A stretch of 64,000 bases of DNA from Dolomedes plantarius. Its lineage: Eukaryota > Arthropoda > Arachnida > Araneae > Dolomedidae. Location of the stretch: NCBI GenBank assembly GCA_907164885.2, contig OU015498.1, positions 127,659,227-127,723,226 on the forward strand, read 5' to 3'. The position numbers were made by a program, and so were the translations under genes. A model generated the notes under the pieces. It searched no databases. It saw only the letters and a program-made list of their open reading frames with translations, and was not told where the DNA came from. This document shows positions 24,988 through 35,169 of the stretch, in pieces (positions within the stretch are counted from its first letter, which is position 1; each line of letters opens with the position of its first letter).

Positions 24988-26049
24988 TCGAATCTCGATC
25001 TATCGTTTCCGAAGGGACCGACTGAACTAAACGATGGATGCGGGAAAACGATAGATGCGGAAACATACAAAAAAGTATTAAAATTCCTTAAAGTTTGATG
25101 TCCCTAAAATATATTTACTCACATACATAAATGCATACATACCTGTAGTGTAATGGAAGATAAAATTACAAAGTTGTACTGAAATCCAAGATAATAATAA
25201 TAAAAAAAGAAATATACGTAGATACACAGGAATTTTCAAGTAAAAGTATTTAATCTTCGTTTGTTTTTAGGCGGTTTTCTCTCCACAAGTAAATAATATT
25301 TTTTCTGTGTTGCAAATTGCATTCCTTTCGGTATCGGTTATTATGTGAGAGTATAAAGAAGCGGTAGCCGGGAATCGTTTGTAACTAGAACCATTCCATT
25401 GCACTGGATGGGGTCCGACATAAGACCACCATGAAGTATTTCTTCCGGGTGAAACACTCACTGGCCAGTGTAGAACTGCAGCAATCAAAAACTTTTCACA
25501 CCCTATGCCCTAGACCAAACACCAGGGTGCCTCCAACCCAAAGCCAAGACAAAAGCCAGAGGACAGCAGGAACCGCTCAGGTCGGCTGACTGTGAGCCAT
25601 TGCTGATAAGAACAGAAATGTTGAATAGTCGGAGAATTTGGAATGAGTTTCCGAAAATAGGATACCCCAGGGGCCAAAGAATTAAAGGACACCAACGACG
25701 AACAAATAATGAAAGTGGTACGATTACGCGAAACCAGGCTGGACATGAGACACCATAAAATATGAGACCGTGCATCTCAAATATTCTGCTCATTGTCTAA
25801 TTAGAGAATAAATCTAGTTTAATCTAGACATTTATATTCCAGGTTCAGTTATTATGAAAAAACGATCGATCCGATAAATTAATATAAAGCTGCGATATTC
25901 TGAACGAATGTTGCGGGAAAACGATGGATCGAGGAACGATCCATGCGGTCTGTTTTTGCTTGTTTTCTATGGAATTTATTCGAGACTTGGCGAAATAAAC
26001 GATGCATACGGGAAAACGATCGTTCGGGGAACGATCGATCGAGATTCCA

Positions 26050-26052
<3 letters not shown>
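24985..26052. mobile_element. long pogo-like non-autonomous element
   Basis: Left end CAGTCGAATCTCGATCTATC and right end GATCGATCGAGATTCCACTG are inverted; TA on both sides within (TA)n. Both subterminal regions carry several ACGAT..ATGCGG words, as in the 173-bp relative at 6060. The 1068-bp interior (25260-25800) is less AT-rich but has no recognisable transposase; minus-strand frames at 25267-25488 and 25503-25793 show no known motifs. Confidence 0.75.

Positions 26053-26125
<73 letters not shown>
26053..26125. repeat. (TA)n microsatellite
   Basis: About 70 bp of TA separating the pogo-like element from the 3' end of the Penelope-like element. Confidence 0.95.
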
Positions 26126-26129
<4 letters not shown>

Positions 26130-26204
26130 TAAAAACATTATTAAACCTGACAACACCAGCACAATTCATCAACCTGAAAGATGAAGAATATAAATGACCG
26201 GGGG
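26126..26204 (-). repeat. 3' terminal repeat (pLTR) of the Penelope-like element
   Basis: Same sequence and orientation as 30087-30165. It is followed by an imperfect palindrome (about 26170-26290) in which GATGAAGAAT occurs on both strands around AAACATGTTT. Confidence 0.75.
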
Positions 26205-26700
26205 GAGTTGTGACCCCCAACACTCCGGTTAAACATGTTTGTACCTAGGTAACACTCCCGGAAGTCATTCTTCATCTGCAACCTGACGTAAAGTCAAAAC
26301 AAAGCAAAGAGCGATGAAATAAAAAAATAAAGGAACTGGAACAACGTACATTAAAAACCTGGGTTAAATTATTTCAAAACTATTTGTCAATTCACTAAAA
26401 CATTGCAGCCATCCCATATATTCACTACACCTATAAACAATGCATCATATAATAATTTTTTAAAAATATTTAGACTTATGACTAAATTATAACTGTATCC
26501 ACATAAAACTACTTCAAATAAGCACCTCCTAAGTATCGAAATATCCACACACAATACTCTAAACATTATCAAATATATACATTTAGAACTATAATTATAA
26601 CTAAAATAGCAAGGACACATACCTAGTGCAACTCTACATTATAGACAGTAAAAGACTAACAGGTGCGAAACGTAAATTGCCAACTAATCATTTTATTACT

Positions 26701-27312
26701 TCAATTACTGAAATATCGATTAAGACATTCTTTCCTATCGATCGAATGGAATTCACACATGGTTTTTAATAAAAATCCCAAAGGAAAACCCATTTCTAAA
26801 GCAATGTTTGCAAATGATTTTATACCTGATTGTATTTCCAATTTGTTACAGTTTAGACGTTTAATACGTAGCATGTAGTTAATGATTGGGTTGCGCTGTA
26901 CATTTCTATGTAAACAAGTATTCCAAGGCATTACGCGTTGTGTAGTAAATGGATAATAGTCCCTTTTATCATGCATTTTGTATTTCACTAGACTACTCTC
27001 TTCATCAACACATAAGCTTAAATCCAGAAATACAACTCGATCATCCGGTGTTTTATCAGATTCTAACAGGCTAAGATTTTTTGGATAAAACCCCAGATCT
27101 ATGACCCGCTCTTTGTACTTAGTGCAAATTAAAACATCATCCACATATCTGAAATATATTAGCTCACTCAATAAGGCGGTCCCCATTTCATAATGGTGGA
27201 GGTAAATGTCTGCCAATATTGAGGAACAACCTCCCCCCATTGGGATACCATGTATTTGGCGGAAGAAATGTGTGCCGTCATATAAATATGTCTCTTTAAG
27301 TACCAACTGCAC
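26701..27312 (-). CDS. Penelope-like reverse transcriptase, C-terminal part
   Basis: Carries the second half of the reverse-transcriptase palm: GIPMGGGCSSILADIYLHH (motif B), then YFRYVDDVLICTK with the catalytic YVDD (Asp58 and Asp59), and downstream a 'LSLCVDEESSLVKYKMHDK' stretch followed by the thumb region. In the intact element this is continuous with 27312-28910. It is out of frame with it because a one-base loss in an A run near 27347-27351 shifts the phase. The listed start is simply the first Met after the shift, not a true start. Confidence 0.82.
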   Translation of the reverse strand: MQLVLKETYLYDGTHFFRQIHGIPMGGGCSSILADIYLHHYEMGTALLSELIYFRYVDDVLICTKYKERVIDLGFYPKNLSLLESDKTPDDRVVFLDLSLCVDEESSLVKYKMHDKRDYYPFTTQRVMPWNTCLHRNVQRNPIINYMLRIKRLNCNKLEIQSGIKSFANIALEMGFPLGFLLKTMCEFHSIDRKECLNRYFSN

Positions 27313-28910
27313 TAGAGTCTCATAAACGATGATGTTATGTACGTTTTTAGGTCATATTTTTCATATAGATTTTTAGTAATTTCAAATAAATCGTTTATAT
27401 TAATAGTGTTGAATAAATCTTCGAAGTCAAAATTCTTTATATAATTAATACCACTTTCATTATTTAACTTGTCAATTACCTCAAAACTATTCCCGATCAT
27501 ATAACCTCCCTCCTTAATTAGTTCCTTATATACGACTTTAAGAATAGCCAATAAGCGATCATTTGCATATGTTAAATACGATTTATAGCCCACAGTTATT
27601 GGTCTAAACTTTATCGGATTTTTATGGAATTTAGGAACTAAGACTAAATAAGGGTATTTAATGTTCGTGATTTTAAATCCAATTTTACGATATAACGCCC
27701 TTATACGATTATTTTTCTCATTCAATGATGAAAGATCCTTTTTATAAATTGATTGGTCTTTGTATATATTTTCTAGATATTCACAATAATATTTTTTACA
27801 TACGAAAGCATAACTTGACGCAACCTTATCCACGTATGTAATTACAAACTGGTCTTTTAATTCACTTATTGCAGTTTCTAATTTACCTAACAGTCCGCAA
27901 TTTTGTGCATTTTGTAATTCAGGCCTATAACAATGAGATATTGCATTATTAACTTTGAAACGCCATTCATCAAAAGCAGTTAATGGACAGCTATATTTAA
28001 CAGCCATTCTATATATAAATTCATCAAGTTCCTTTTTAACGCTTTCCAATACAAAATAGTACTTTTCAATACGATATTTAGTACCGCAGAGTAGTAAATT
28101 TTTTAAAGCTATATTCTTAACGATATCAAGATCTCCTGTTATGTTATGTTTGTGATGTATATCGTAATACCTATTATTTTCCGAACAGATGCACCGTTTA
28201 TAATCTACCGACGACAAATTCTTAGAAACTTCATTATAGTTAAAAACATTTCGTCCAACAGGTAAATTGTACTTAAAACTCACACTAATTTTTATACCGT
28301 TTATTGGAAAATTAAAGTCTTTATCATTAAAAATTTTATTAAATGGAATATCGTCAAATACTTTATTTGAATACGTAATATTATAATAGTTTAATTTATC
28401 AACGTTAGATGTTTCTTTGTCAGTTAATTCAATATTATAAAAGTGACATCTTGATTTTATCAAATCTAAGAAAGTTAGAGGAATAATTGAATCCCTTTCA
28501 AATAACGACGTAAATTCCTTATTACTGCAATATAGCCAAAGTTTCAGTAGCCATTTCTGTCTGGTACCATAAATTAAGTTTTTTATCCAATTGTATGGAA
28601 TAATATTACTTTCTTTAATTACTTTGCTGAAATCCATTAAATCACTTAAATAATTATTCCAATTATAGCTTTTCTTTCGTCCACCTCTTTGTTTACGTTT
28701 AGTTACCTTATTGTTAGTACCATATGTATCCCTAATACTAGGAGTATAGCAATCAGAAATTGTATCGTAACTGGTAATATGATCATAAATTCTTGTATTT
28801 AAGCCATACGGATATACGGTGTTGAATTGATCTATGTGGTGGTTTTCCCACCAAAGTCTCATAGACAGACTACCCACTATGTCTATTATAGATACCTTCA
28901 TATTTTCCAC
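27312..28910 (-). CDS. Penelope-like element: basic linker and N-terminal RT
   Basis: 532 codons. The first residues complete the C-terminal part of the GIY-YIG domain begun upstream. A basic stretch KRKQRGGRKK (about residue 70) could be a nuclear-localisation or nucleic-acid-binding region. RT fingers follow, with PYLVLVPKFHKNPIKFRPIT (the 'PK-HK-P---RPI' signature of Penelope-like RTs) and motif A in FDFEDLFNTI (Asp about 495). The frame then runs into a stop at 27312 because of a one-base deletion; the RT continues in the next frame (26701-27312). The start at 28910 is an internal Met: the same frame is open upstream as far as a TAA at 28965. Confidence 0.82.
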   Translation of the reverse strand: MENMKVSIIDIVGSLSMRLWWENHHIDQFNTVYPYGLNTRIYDHITSYDTISDCYTPSIRDTYGTNNKVTKRKQRGGRKKSYNWNNYLSDLMDFSKVIKESNIIPYNWIKNLIYGTRQKWLLKLWLYCSNKEFTSLFERDSIIPLTFLDLIKSRCHFYNIELTDKETSNVDKLNYYNITYSNKVFDDIPFNKIFNDKDFNFPINGIKISVSFKYNLPVGRNVFNYNEVSKNLSSVDYKRCICSENNRYYDIHHKHNITGDLDIVKNIALKNLLLCGTKYRIEKYYFVLESVKKELDEFIYRMAVKYSCPLTAFDEWRFKVNNAISHCYRPELQNAQNCGLLGKLETAISELKDQFVITYVDKVASSYAFVCKKYYCEYLENIYKDQSIYKKDLSSLNEKNNRIRALYRKIGFKITNIKYPYLVLVPKFHKNPIKFRPITVGYKSYLTYANDRLLAILKVVYKELIKEGGYMIGNSFEVIDKLNNESGINYIKNFDFEDLFNTININDLFEITKNLYEKYDLKTYITSSFMRL

Positions 28911-28964
28911 ACCAAGTTTACCAAAATGTTCAATTTCGTGAGATACAGATTTATCCTTAATATT

Positions 28965-29450
28965 TTAAACCTGACTTCTATGTAGATTTATACGTTTATT
29001 TAATGTATTGTTAGTCTGTCCAATATACTTTAATTTACAAACCGTACATTCGATAATATATATGCAATTATAAGACTTGCAAAATACCTTGAATTTTTTA
29101 TTATTAACTATCTGACGTGGATCAGCTTGTGGGCATAGCTTGCATCTATTATTCTGGCATTTTTGATATTTAAATCCATACATTTTTGGATAATAACTAA
29201 CAAAGTACTCATCGCCGCTATCAGAATGTTTCTTATTGTTGTTGCACATTGGAAGAGTTGTCACTTGCTTAAAAGACACAATTTTTTTGTTTATCATACC
29301 CTTAGAATAAGTGTGGGAGAAATAATTCGTAATTAAATTAGGGTTACTTGTTAACGGTCGAACACTTACCCTTTTCGTGGACGACCGGGCAATTGGTACA
29401 TTTGTAACAATATTGCCAGTCGCTATATTATTCATGTTGTGACTTTCCAT
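28965..29450 (-). CDS. GIY-YIG endonuclease-like N-terminal domain of the Penelope-like element
   Basis: 161 codons. Contains a Cys cluster CQNNRCKLC (Cys98, 103, 106), then CIYIIECTVCKLKYIGQTNN with the GIY-like IYII and the YIG, Arg153 and His157. These match the GIY-YIG nuclease of Penelope-like elements that nicks the target. The TAA at 28965-28967 interrupts the domain: the same frame continues directly with VSHEIEHFGKLG, the usual next block of the domain. So this, 27312-28910 and 26701-27312 are one gene of about 916 codons with one nonsense codon and one frameshift. TAA, not TGA, is used, so it is not a selenocysteine position. Confidence 0.82.
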   Translation of the reverse strand: MESHNMNNIATGNIVTNVPIARSSTKRVSVRPLTSNPNLITNYFSHTYSKGMINKKIVSFKQVTTLPMCNNNKKHSDSGDEYFVSYYPKMYGFKYQKCQNNRCKLCPQADPRQIVNNKKFKVFCKSYNCIYIIECTVCKLKYIGQTNNTLNKRINLHRSQV

Positions 29451-29992
29451 AATATTTAAAGTAAGATATTAATGAATGAGTGACAAAAAGTGTAATGTAA
29501 AAGATGAAGATGAACATAATAAATATCACGGGAAGATAAAGCCTCGTATCGAGGCCAACATTATATATAGCACAAGGGAACCTATATCAAAAATACAATA
29601 TACACAGCCGTATAACCTATACTCCCACGACTAACAAGGGTTGTAATTTTATCACTATTTTATCAATTTTTATTATATTTTATATACTTTTTTTTTTTTA
29701 AATATTTTAAAAACATTAAAATTTTAAAGTTTAAAACACATTTACATTATAGAAGGTAATTAAAAATGAGTTAAAAAGGTACTTATAAAATCATCCACCA
29801 ACTTACTAAGTTTTAATAATAAAATATTAAAATAAAAAGGTAGTAATCAGAAAGCCAGAAAGAACAACGACTCCAAGACAGCCACCCAGCTACAACATGA
29901 CAACAGGAAGAAAAAGTACTAGTGTCGTATAAAATACCATTAAACATTGACAATCCATAAGCGCTATGCAGCTATATAAAATGCAATGATAC
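29451..29992 (-). other. 5' leader region of the Penelope-like element
   Basis: No open frame. It contains a perfect 6-bp-arm hairpin GCCTCGTATCGAGGC near 29542. No match to the conserved hammerhead-ribozyme core was found by eye. Confidence 0.5.
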
Positions 29993-30315
29993 ATGTTTAC
30001 AAAAGTATAACTCGAAATCAAACTAATGAACAATGGCAATCTTACTACGGCGCTACGCTGCTCAACCGTAAGCTGCTATATATTAAATAAAAACATTATT
30101 AAACCTGACAACACCAGCACAATTCATCAACCTGAAAGATGAAGAATATAAATGACCGGGGGGGATTTGATCTTTCAGGTTGATGAATTGTGCTGGTGTT
30201 GTCAGGTTTAATAATGTTTTTATTTAATATATAGCAGCTTACGGTTGAGCAGCGTAGCGCCATAGTAAGATTGCCATTGTTCATTAGTTTGATTTCGAGT
30301 TATACTTTTGTAAAC

Positions 30316-30317
<2 letters not shown>
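29993..30317. repeat. long palindrome, two 148-bp arms with a 29-bp spacer
   Basis: 29993-30140 and 30170-30317 are inverted copies with a single mismatch noticed (ACGGCGC versus the complement of GCGCCAT). The spacer holds AATGACCGGGGGGG. The arms contain the pLTR plus about 90 bp of adjoining sequence. Confidence 0.88.
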
Positions 30318-30340
<23 letters not shown>

Positions 30341-30348
<8 letters not shown>

Positions 30349-30467
30349 TAAATATAAGAAAATATTCATTTTATTTTAATGTTACCTTCGGACCATAAGA
30401 CGCGTGCCAATTTTAAGTTGATTTTTCTATGTAAAAAAGTGCGTCTTATGATACTAAAAATATGGTA
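30341..30467 (+). repeat. MITE M2, right half
   Basis: Reads ATTCATTTTATTTTAATGTT, CCTTCGGACCATAAGACG, and ends GTGCGTCTTATGATAC then AAAAATATGGTA. It matches the right half of the copy at 34612-34836 and completes the element begun at 24327. Confidence 0.7.
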
Positions 30468-31739
30468 TATGAAAACTACAGAAGCCACTTTCAGTTTTAT
30501 AGAAAGTAATGTGCAGGACCATAAAAAGTAAGGGCTACTATTAAATCTATTGTTCCTTGCCTAGTAGATAAAATAATTAAAACTAAAAAAAAGTTTTTTT
30601 TCTAGAAAAATACTATAAAAACTTTAAACAAGAAAAAAAAATTGCACAAAAATTTTGGATGGAATTCTGACCCAGGCACTCTTTTTATTGTTCGAGTGTC
30701 TACTAGATTTATTTCTCGTTGTGTTGTTGTTAGTGGTAATCTTGCTATGCTTACTATTACCTTAAATTTGCCATTCCCATATCCCATATTGATAAATGAA
30801 TATAATCGCCTGGAATGAAATGCATTGAATCATATATTATAAAACCTAAACTTCACATTCATTTACAAAAAAATGGGGGATAAGCTTTTTTTGGGGTGCA
30901 ATAATTTATCAAAACATTGCAGCTTTCGAGAACATGAGAAGAAATTTATTGTTCTTATTGCTTATTTTGTTTGCTCTTGAAGACTTATGGATCACGTCTG
31001 ATAGCAAGATCTGAAACACTTTTTCAGAAAGAGTTTAAAAGCCCGTAAATGATTAGTTGAACTCGTAAATTTAATAAAAAACTTTGTTGACAGATCAGCT
31101 CAAAATAAATAAAGAAATAAAAATAGAAACTCAGAAAAAAAAATAATATCTCCCATTGAATTTTGTTGATGTTTACAGTTCAATGTGAATTCAATATGTC
31201 TAGGACAATGATTCTCAAACTTATTTCGTCATGGTACACTTTTGATAATTTTAAAATTTGGCGACACACTAACAAGAAGATAACTTAAAAAAAAATCATT
31301 TGGATAGTTGATTAATGTACGTATAATATATTTTGTACAAATAGCATAGTAAATAACATTTATTGAAATATAAAATGAAATTGCATTACAAAGTAAACAA
31401 ATATTTATTTAACTACAAATTACAATAATATTAAACCTAATTATAATCTTTATATCTAATTATAAAGAATATTGTTTCTTTGGACTGCGTAAAAACTTCT
31501 AAAAATGTGTCATTAGTCTTTCTCTCATTACATACATTTCAATTTCTCGAAAAAAAATCATTGTACTTTAAGCTAACTTAATTAAATAATTAAATAGTTC
31601 AACAATTACTGAGCTAGCAATTCCTTTACCCCGGAACAATTCAATAAATTATTCCCATACGTATATACCTTCTACGTATAAATATATTTGTCATTTCAAA
31701 TAATAAGCATAATGACGCGAAAAATGAATTCATATTGCA
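30468..31739. other. mostly unique-looking AT-rich DNA
   Basis: Near 31207 the words CAATGATTCTCAAACTTATT resemble a degraded hAT end, but no partner end was found. Nothing else recognised. Confidence 0.4.
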
Positions 31740-31743
31740 TTAA

Positions 31744-32171
31744 GTCTGCTGTGTAATAACCCTATTGAATTCGCTCATCTCAATGTTAACCTATGGAGAA
31801 AATTTGACTACTATTTACAGCTACATAAATGATCATAATCCAATAAAAAAAAGATATTTCCAGATAGCCTGAACTTGTATGCACCTTGCAACAGGTTTCA
31901 TTTTATAAATTTCGTCCACCAAAGGAATTGAGGAGCGTTTAAAACACAGTATACCAGAATTTTACCCCGCATAATTTAAATTTTAAAATACTATTTTCAT
32001 TTAAAAAAAACGAAAAATGCCCCAAGGTGTAAAATTTCCTTCTCTATTACGGAGTATAATTTAAAAAAAAGAAAAAAACCCTTTAAATCCAAGTTGACAA
32101 TCCTTGGGCACATTTTCTCCATAGGTTATCATTGGGGGGACCGAGTCCAATAGGGTTAGTACAAAGCAACC
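31744..32171. mobile_element. TTAA-flanked MITE family M1, copy B (best bounded)
   Basis: TTAA at 31740-31743 and 32172-32175. Ends GTCTGCTGTGTAATAACCCT and GGGTTAGTACAAAGCAAC are inverted, continuing to ATGTTAACCTATGGAGAAAAT-like and its complement. 428 bp. Three other copies are in the window (20364, 47021, 47621). TTAA suggests piggyBac or a similar superfamily. Confidence 0.75.
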
Positions 32172-32175
32172 TTAA

Positions 32176-32752
32176 ACCATAAAAATAGCTATTGTGAAAG
32201 GCTGTAGCAAAAATATTGAAATGAAGATTAGAAGTATGAACATACTGCGTAGAATTCAACCACACAAACATTTACATCAAACTAGGCAACTTGTAAGCAT
32301 AGGTTTATTAGACTAGTCTACTAGTGAAATATGTGGATTATTATAGTATGGCATCTGGAAAAAAGTCTTAATTTTACAATCAGCTGTGAGAGCTTTTTTT
32401 TAGGGGTTTTATCTTACCTTCCTGCGATAAAAATTTTAAATGCAATAGATAATTTAAAGAAAATAATTTTAAATGCACAAACCGAACTGACGTTTCGAGT
32501 ATCTGGATAGCTTATAAGCTCTTAAACATTACCCTTCACTGAAACAAATGGATTAAACCTTAGCTCGGTGTTAATCGAGTTGTGCGGGAAATGCAATCGA
32601 GCAGTCAATGTTAAAATGGCAGATCAGTGTCAAGTTATTGGAGCGGTGATCAAATTGAATGAATGGCCGTTATAGTGAACTTGAACTACCATGATTATTT
32701 CGAAATTACTCAACTCATTTGGTTTACTCACAGTGACGCTATGCTTGCCATC

Positions 32753-32798
<46 letters not shown>

Positions 32799-33215
32799 GA
32801 ATCTACTAGTCGACTCTTGGACGGTATTCGGAAAATAGGAGAACGGGCATTCGGCTTGGTAGTCTGGCCTTGTTCAACACCCACTCTAAATAAAATAACT
32901 CTATTAAAAGGAATAATACTTTTATTACTTTAAACACATTACGGTTATCTAATAGTTAAACATATTATACGAAATATATAGAAGTATAAGCTATTTACAT
33001 ATTTAAAAGCAAAGATGGATAAAACTACTCGTATACGAAACAATCTTGAAGTGCGTAGTACCGAAGCTCACACCAGCATATATAAAATCAAGTTTCTTTT
33101 TTATCACGTGACCCCCTGTAGGGCCATATGCCCAGAGGTCATACAGAAGGAACACGGAAGTTAGTTATATAAAGGGAAAGACAAAATCAAATGCAGCGAA
33201 TCAATGGATTATAGT
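32176..33215. other. no gene; one (TA)n tract
   Basis: A TA microsatellite lies at 32755-32796. The block 32797-33200 has a polyadenylation-like AATAAA and a TATATAAAA but no defined ends; it might be part of an LTR, which I cannot support. Confidence 0.4.
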
Positions 33216-33840
33216 CCCTTACGTCGGCTCATCTGTCTTTATACTGTTCCCCAGGTCATCGGTCTCACAGACCTCCACGCTATAAAATTAGGATATTTTC
33301 CTATTTATAAGTTTTTTGCAGTTATAAGTCATTAATGCAAAACTACTGCCACATCTCATTCTTGAAAAGGGTAAAAAAAATAGATTATTCAACAAAAATT
33401 TCAGAATCAACAAAAATTTCAGATTCCTCAATCTGTGATAGTGCGAGCGAGACAAAGTGTCTGGTTTGTTGTGAAACAGGAGGAATTCTTCCAGCCATGC
33501 TAGCTACAACAATAAAACAAAGAACTTAGAAATGGAATGCATGCAGGCTGACAGATAATTAATACGGTTCAATGCTTATCGGTCATACAGACCGGCAAAA
33601 ATTCAAATCAGTTCAAGGCTCATCGGTCCAAAAGACCGTCTATGTTTTACAAAGATTAAATTCACCGACAAAATACGAGCGGGCTAAAATCTCCGATGTG
33701 TTGTACTTGAAGGTCAGGACCCGACTGAAGAACTCACAAACCCTCAACAGTCTGATCACCCCCACCACCACCCCACCCTTCAGAACAGGTGCAATAGCTG
33801 TCTCCTAGACCGATGAGCCGAGCGACTCCTGACAGAAGGG
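33216..33840. mobile_element. piggyBac-like MITE M3, copy 1
   Basis: Left end CCCTTACGTCGGCTCATCTG; right end GACAGAAGGG followed by TTAA at 33841. The left flank is TAGT rather than TTAA. The body matches the inverted copy at 48321-48901. Several GGTC...GACC modules (for example CGGTCATACAGACCGG and CGGTCCAAAAGACCG) are present. No coding capacity. Confidence 0.65.
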
Positions 33841-33888
33841 TTAAACTGGTGTGGCGTTATTATTACACACGCATGCATGTGTTGTATA

Positions 33889-33943
<55 letters not shown>

Positions 33944-34611
33944 TTGTGTGTGTATGTGATGGTAGCAACAGAATAAATTTTAGTACAATCAATAATTTTA
34001 ATCAACAAGCTTAAGTTCAAAACCACTCTGTGGCTACTTTTGCTACCGCATTGGTCTCCTTTTAAAAAAAATTATCTGAAATCAATACCACCAAGAAAAG
34101 AAAATCCGCTAAACTAATTACAAGTTTTTGGAAACCGAGAAAACAAAAGAATTAGAAAGACCCAGAAATCTTTTAATTCAATTTTGGCCTCATTTTCCCC
34201 TTTCATTATACTTTCAACGTTATCGTCTCGGGCGCTGTCTATTGTTAAAGATTCGTACATTATTTTTAAGCTTTCATGTTTGAAAATTAATTTGTTTTAA
34301 TATTTCGGTGATAAGAGATAAATAAAAAATGGTTTGTTTTTCAGATATTCTCATTTACCTTTTTGAAACTGTATCAACAGATATGCTTCGTGAGTTTTGC
34401 TCCAAATAATTAAATTAATTATTTACGGGATTATTAATAGATGTTTTATTGCTTATTAGTCATAAAAATTAATGAAATAAATTTCAACATATTTTAAATT
34501 ATCACAGTGTTTTATTATCAGTTCTTTCGTTGTCTTCGGCTGATAATATTTTCGAAATTTTCGTAGAAAGAAATGAACAATGGGATTAAAAAAATTAATT
34601 TTCTCAAGTAC
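33841..34611. other. no gene; (TA)n(TG)n microsatellite
   Basis: Mixed TA/TG repeat at about 33881-33957. The rest is AT-rich and unrecognised. Confidence 0.5.
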
Positions 34612-34836
34612 AGTATTTTTCGGACCATAAGACACACCTCCAGTTTATGGGAAGATTTTAAAAAAACAATATTTTGTACATAAAGATATTTTCAATTTCT
34701 TACTTAATAAAGATAAAAAATGTATATAATAAAAAATATGTATAATAAATATAAAATATATATAATACATATAATAAAATATTCATTTTATTTTAACGTT
34801 GTCTTCGAATCATAAGACGCACCTCAATTTTAAGTC
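34612..34836 (+). repeat. MITE M2, nearly complete copy, interrupted at its right end
   Basis: Starts GTATTTTTCGGACCATAAGA, passes TTCTTACTTAATAAAGATAA and a TA-rich centre, and reaches CTCAATTTTAAGTCCATTTTT. The expected terminal block (GTGAAAAAGTGCGTCTTAT...GCGGTACC) is found at 46570-46615, so 11.7 kb of other elements separate the two. Confidence 0.65.
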
Positions 34837-34882
34837 CATTTTTAACGTAGGATTACTTTCCACCATAACGGTCCTCCGGAAA
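34837..34882 (+). repeat. repeat R3, left edge of the interrupted copy
   Basis: TAACGTAGGATTAC...CCATAACGGTCCTCCGGAAAGC is the inverted counterpart of 16103-16142. Its other edge is at about 46500-46560. Confidence 0.6.
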
Positions 34883-34888
34883 GCAAAA

Positions 34889-35138
34889 GGAATTTTTATG
34901 GTCTTTCTCGTGATATAAATTTTATAACCCTCAAATTATTATTTTAAATGTAAACTTTAAAAAATTTTGCAAAAACAGCTTAAAAATTTAATTTTAAAAA
35001 TCTAAGAAGACTCTTTCAAAAATCTTTCTTAATGCACTACTAGACTATAAGAATAATAGCCGTGACAAATTTTAGTCCTTTAGGTCCAGCGGTTTGGTCT
35101 GTGAGTTATCTGTCAGTCAGTCAGTCAGTTACGGAACT

Positions 35139-35164
<26 letters not shown>
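34889..35164 (+). repeat. dispersed repeat R1, copy 3
   Basis: Matches the last 275 bp of the copies at 11760 and 13544, ending in CAGTCAGTCAGTCAG and (TA)n. The Gypsy element begins inside that terminal TA run. Confidence 0.7.

Positions 35165-35169
<5 letters not shown>

Larger units (their letters stand above)
26126..30317 (-). mobile_element. Naiad-type Penelope-like retroelement (GIY-YIG upstream of RT)
   Basis: Reading the minus strand: a terminal repeat copy at about 30088-30165, an untranslated leader, a GIY-YIG endonuclease-like domain, a Penelope-type reverse transcriptase, then a 3' copy of the terminal repeat (26126-26204). The two terminal copies match over about 78 bp (from TTAAATAAAAACATTATTAA to AAATGACCGGGG). 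The upstream end continues as a 148-bp inverted repeat, typical of partial inverted LTRs of Penelope-like elements. GIY-YIG before RT is the permuted order described for the Naiad/Chlamys clade. Both flanks are (TA)n. Confidence 0.85.

Noticed and set aside
25267..25793. Minus-strand frames inside the long pogo-like element
   Set aside because: No DDE or CENP-B-like motif, Trp/Cys-rich low-quality peptides, alternative frames equally open.
28965..28967. Stop inside the GIY-YIG domain as a possible selenocysteine codon
   Set aside because: The codon is TAA, not TGA, so it is a plain nonsense change.
29451..30170. Hammerhead ribozyme expected in Naiad pLTRs
   Set aside because: Searching by eye for CTGATGA...GAAA in either strand of both terminal repeats gave only near misses (TTGATGA, CAGATGA); not supportable without a covariance search.
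31200..31300. Degraded hAT end (ATGATTCTCAAACTTATTTC)
   Set aside because: No matching opposite end or 8-bp duplication found, so not listed as an element.
32797..33200. Second solo LTR flanked by (TA)n
   Set aside because: Has AATAAA and TATATAAAA words but no defined right end or TG...CA boundaries.
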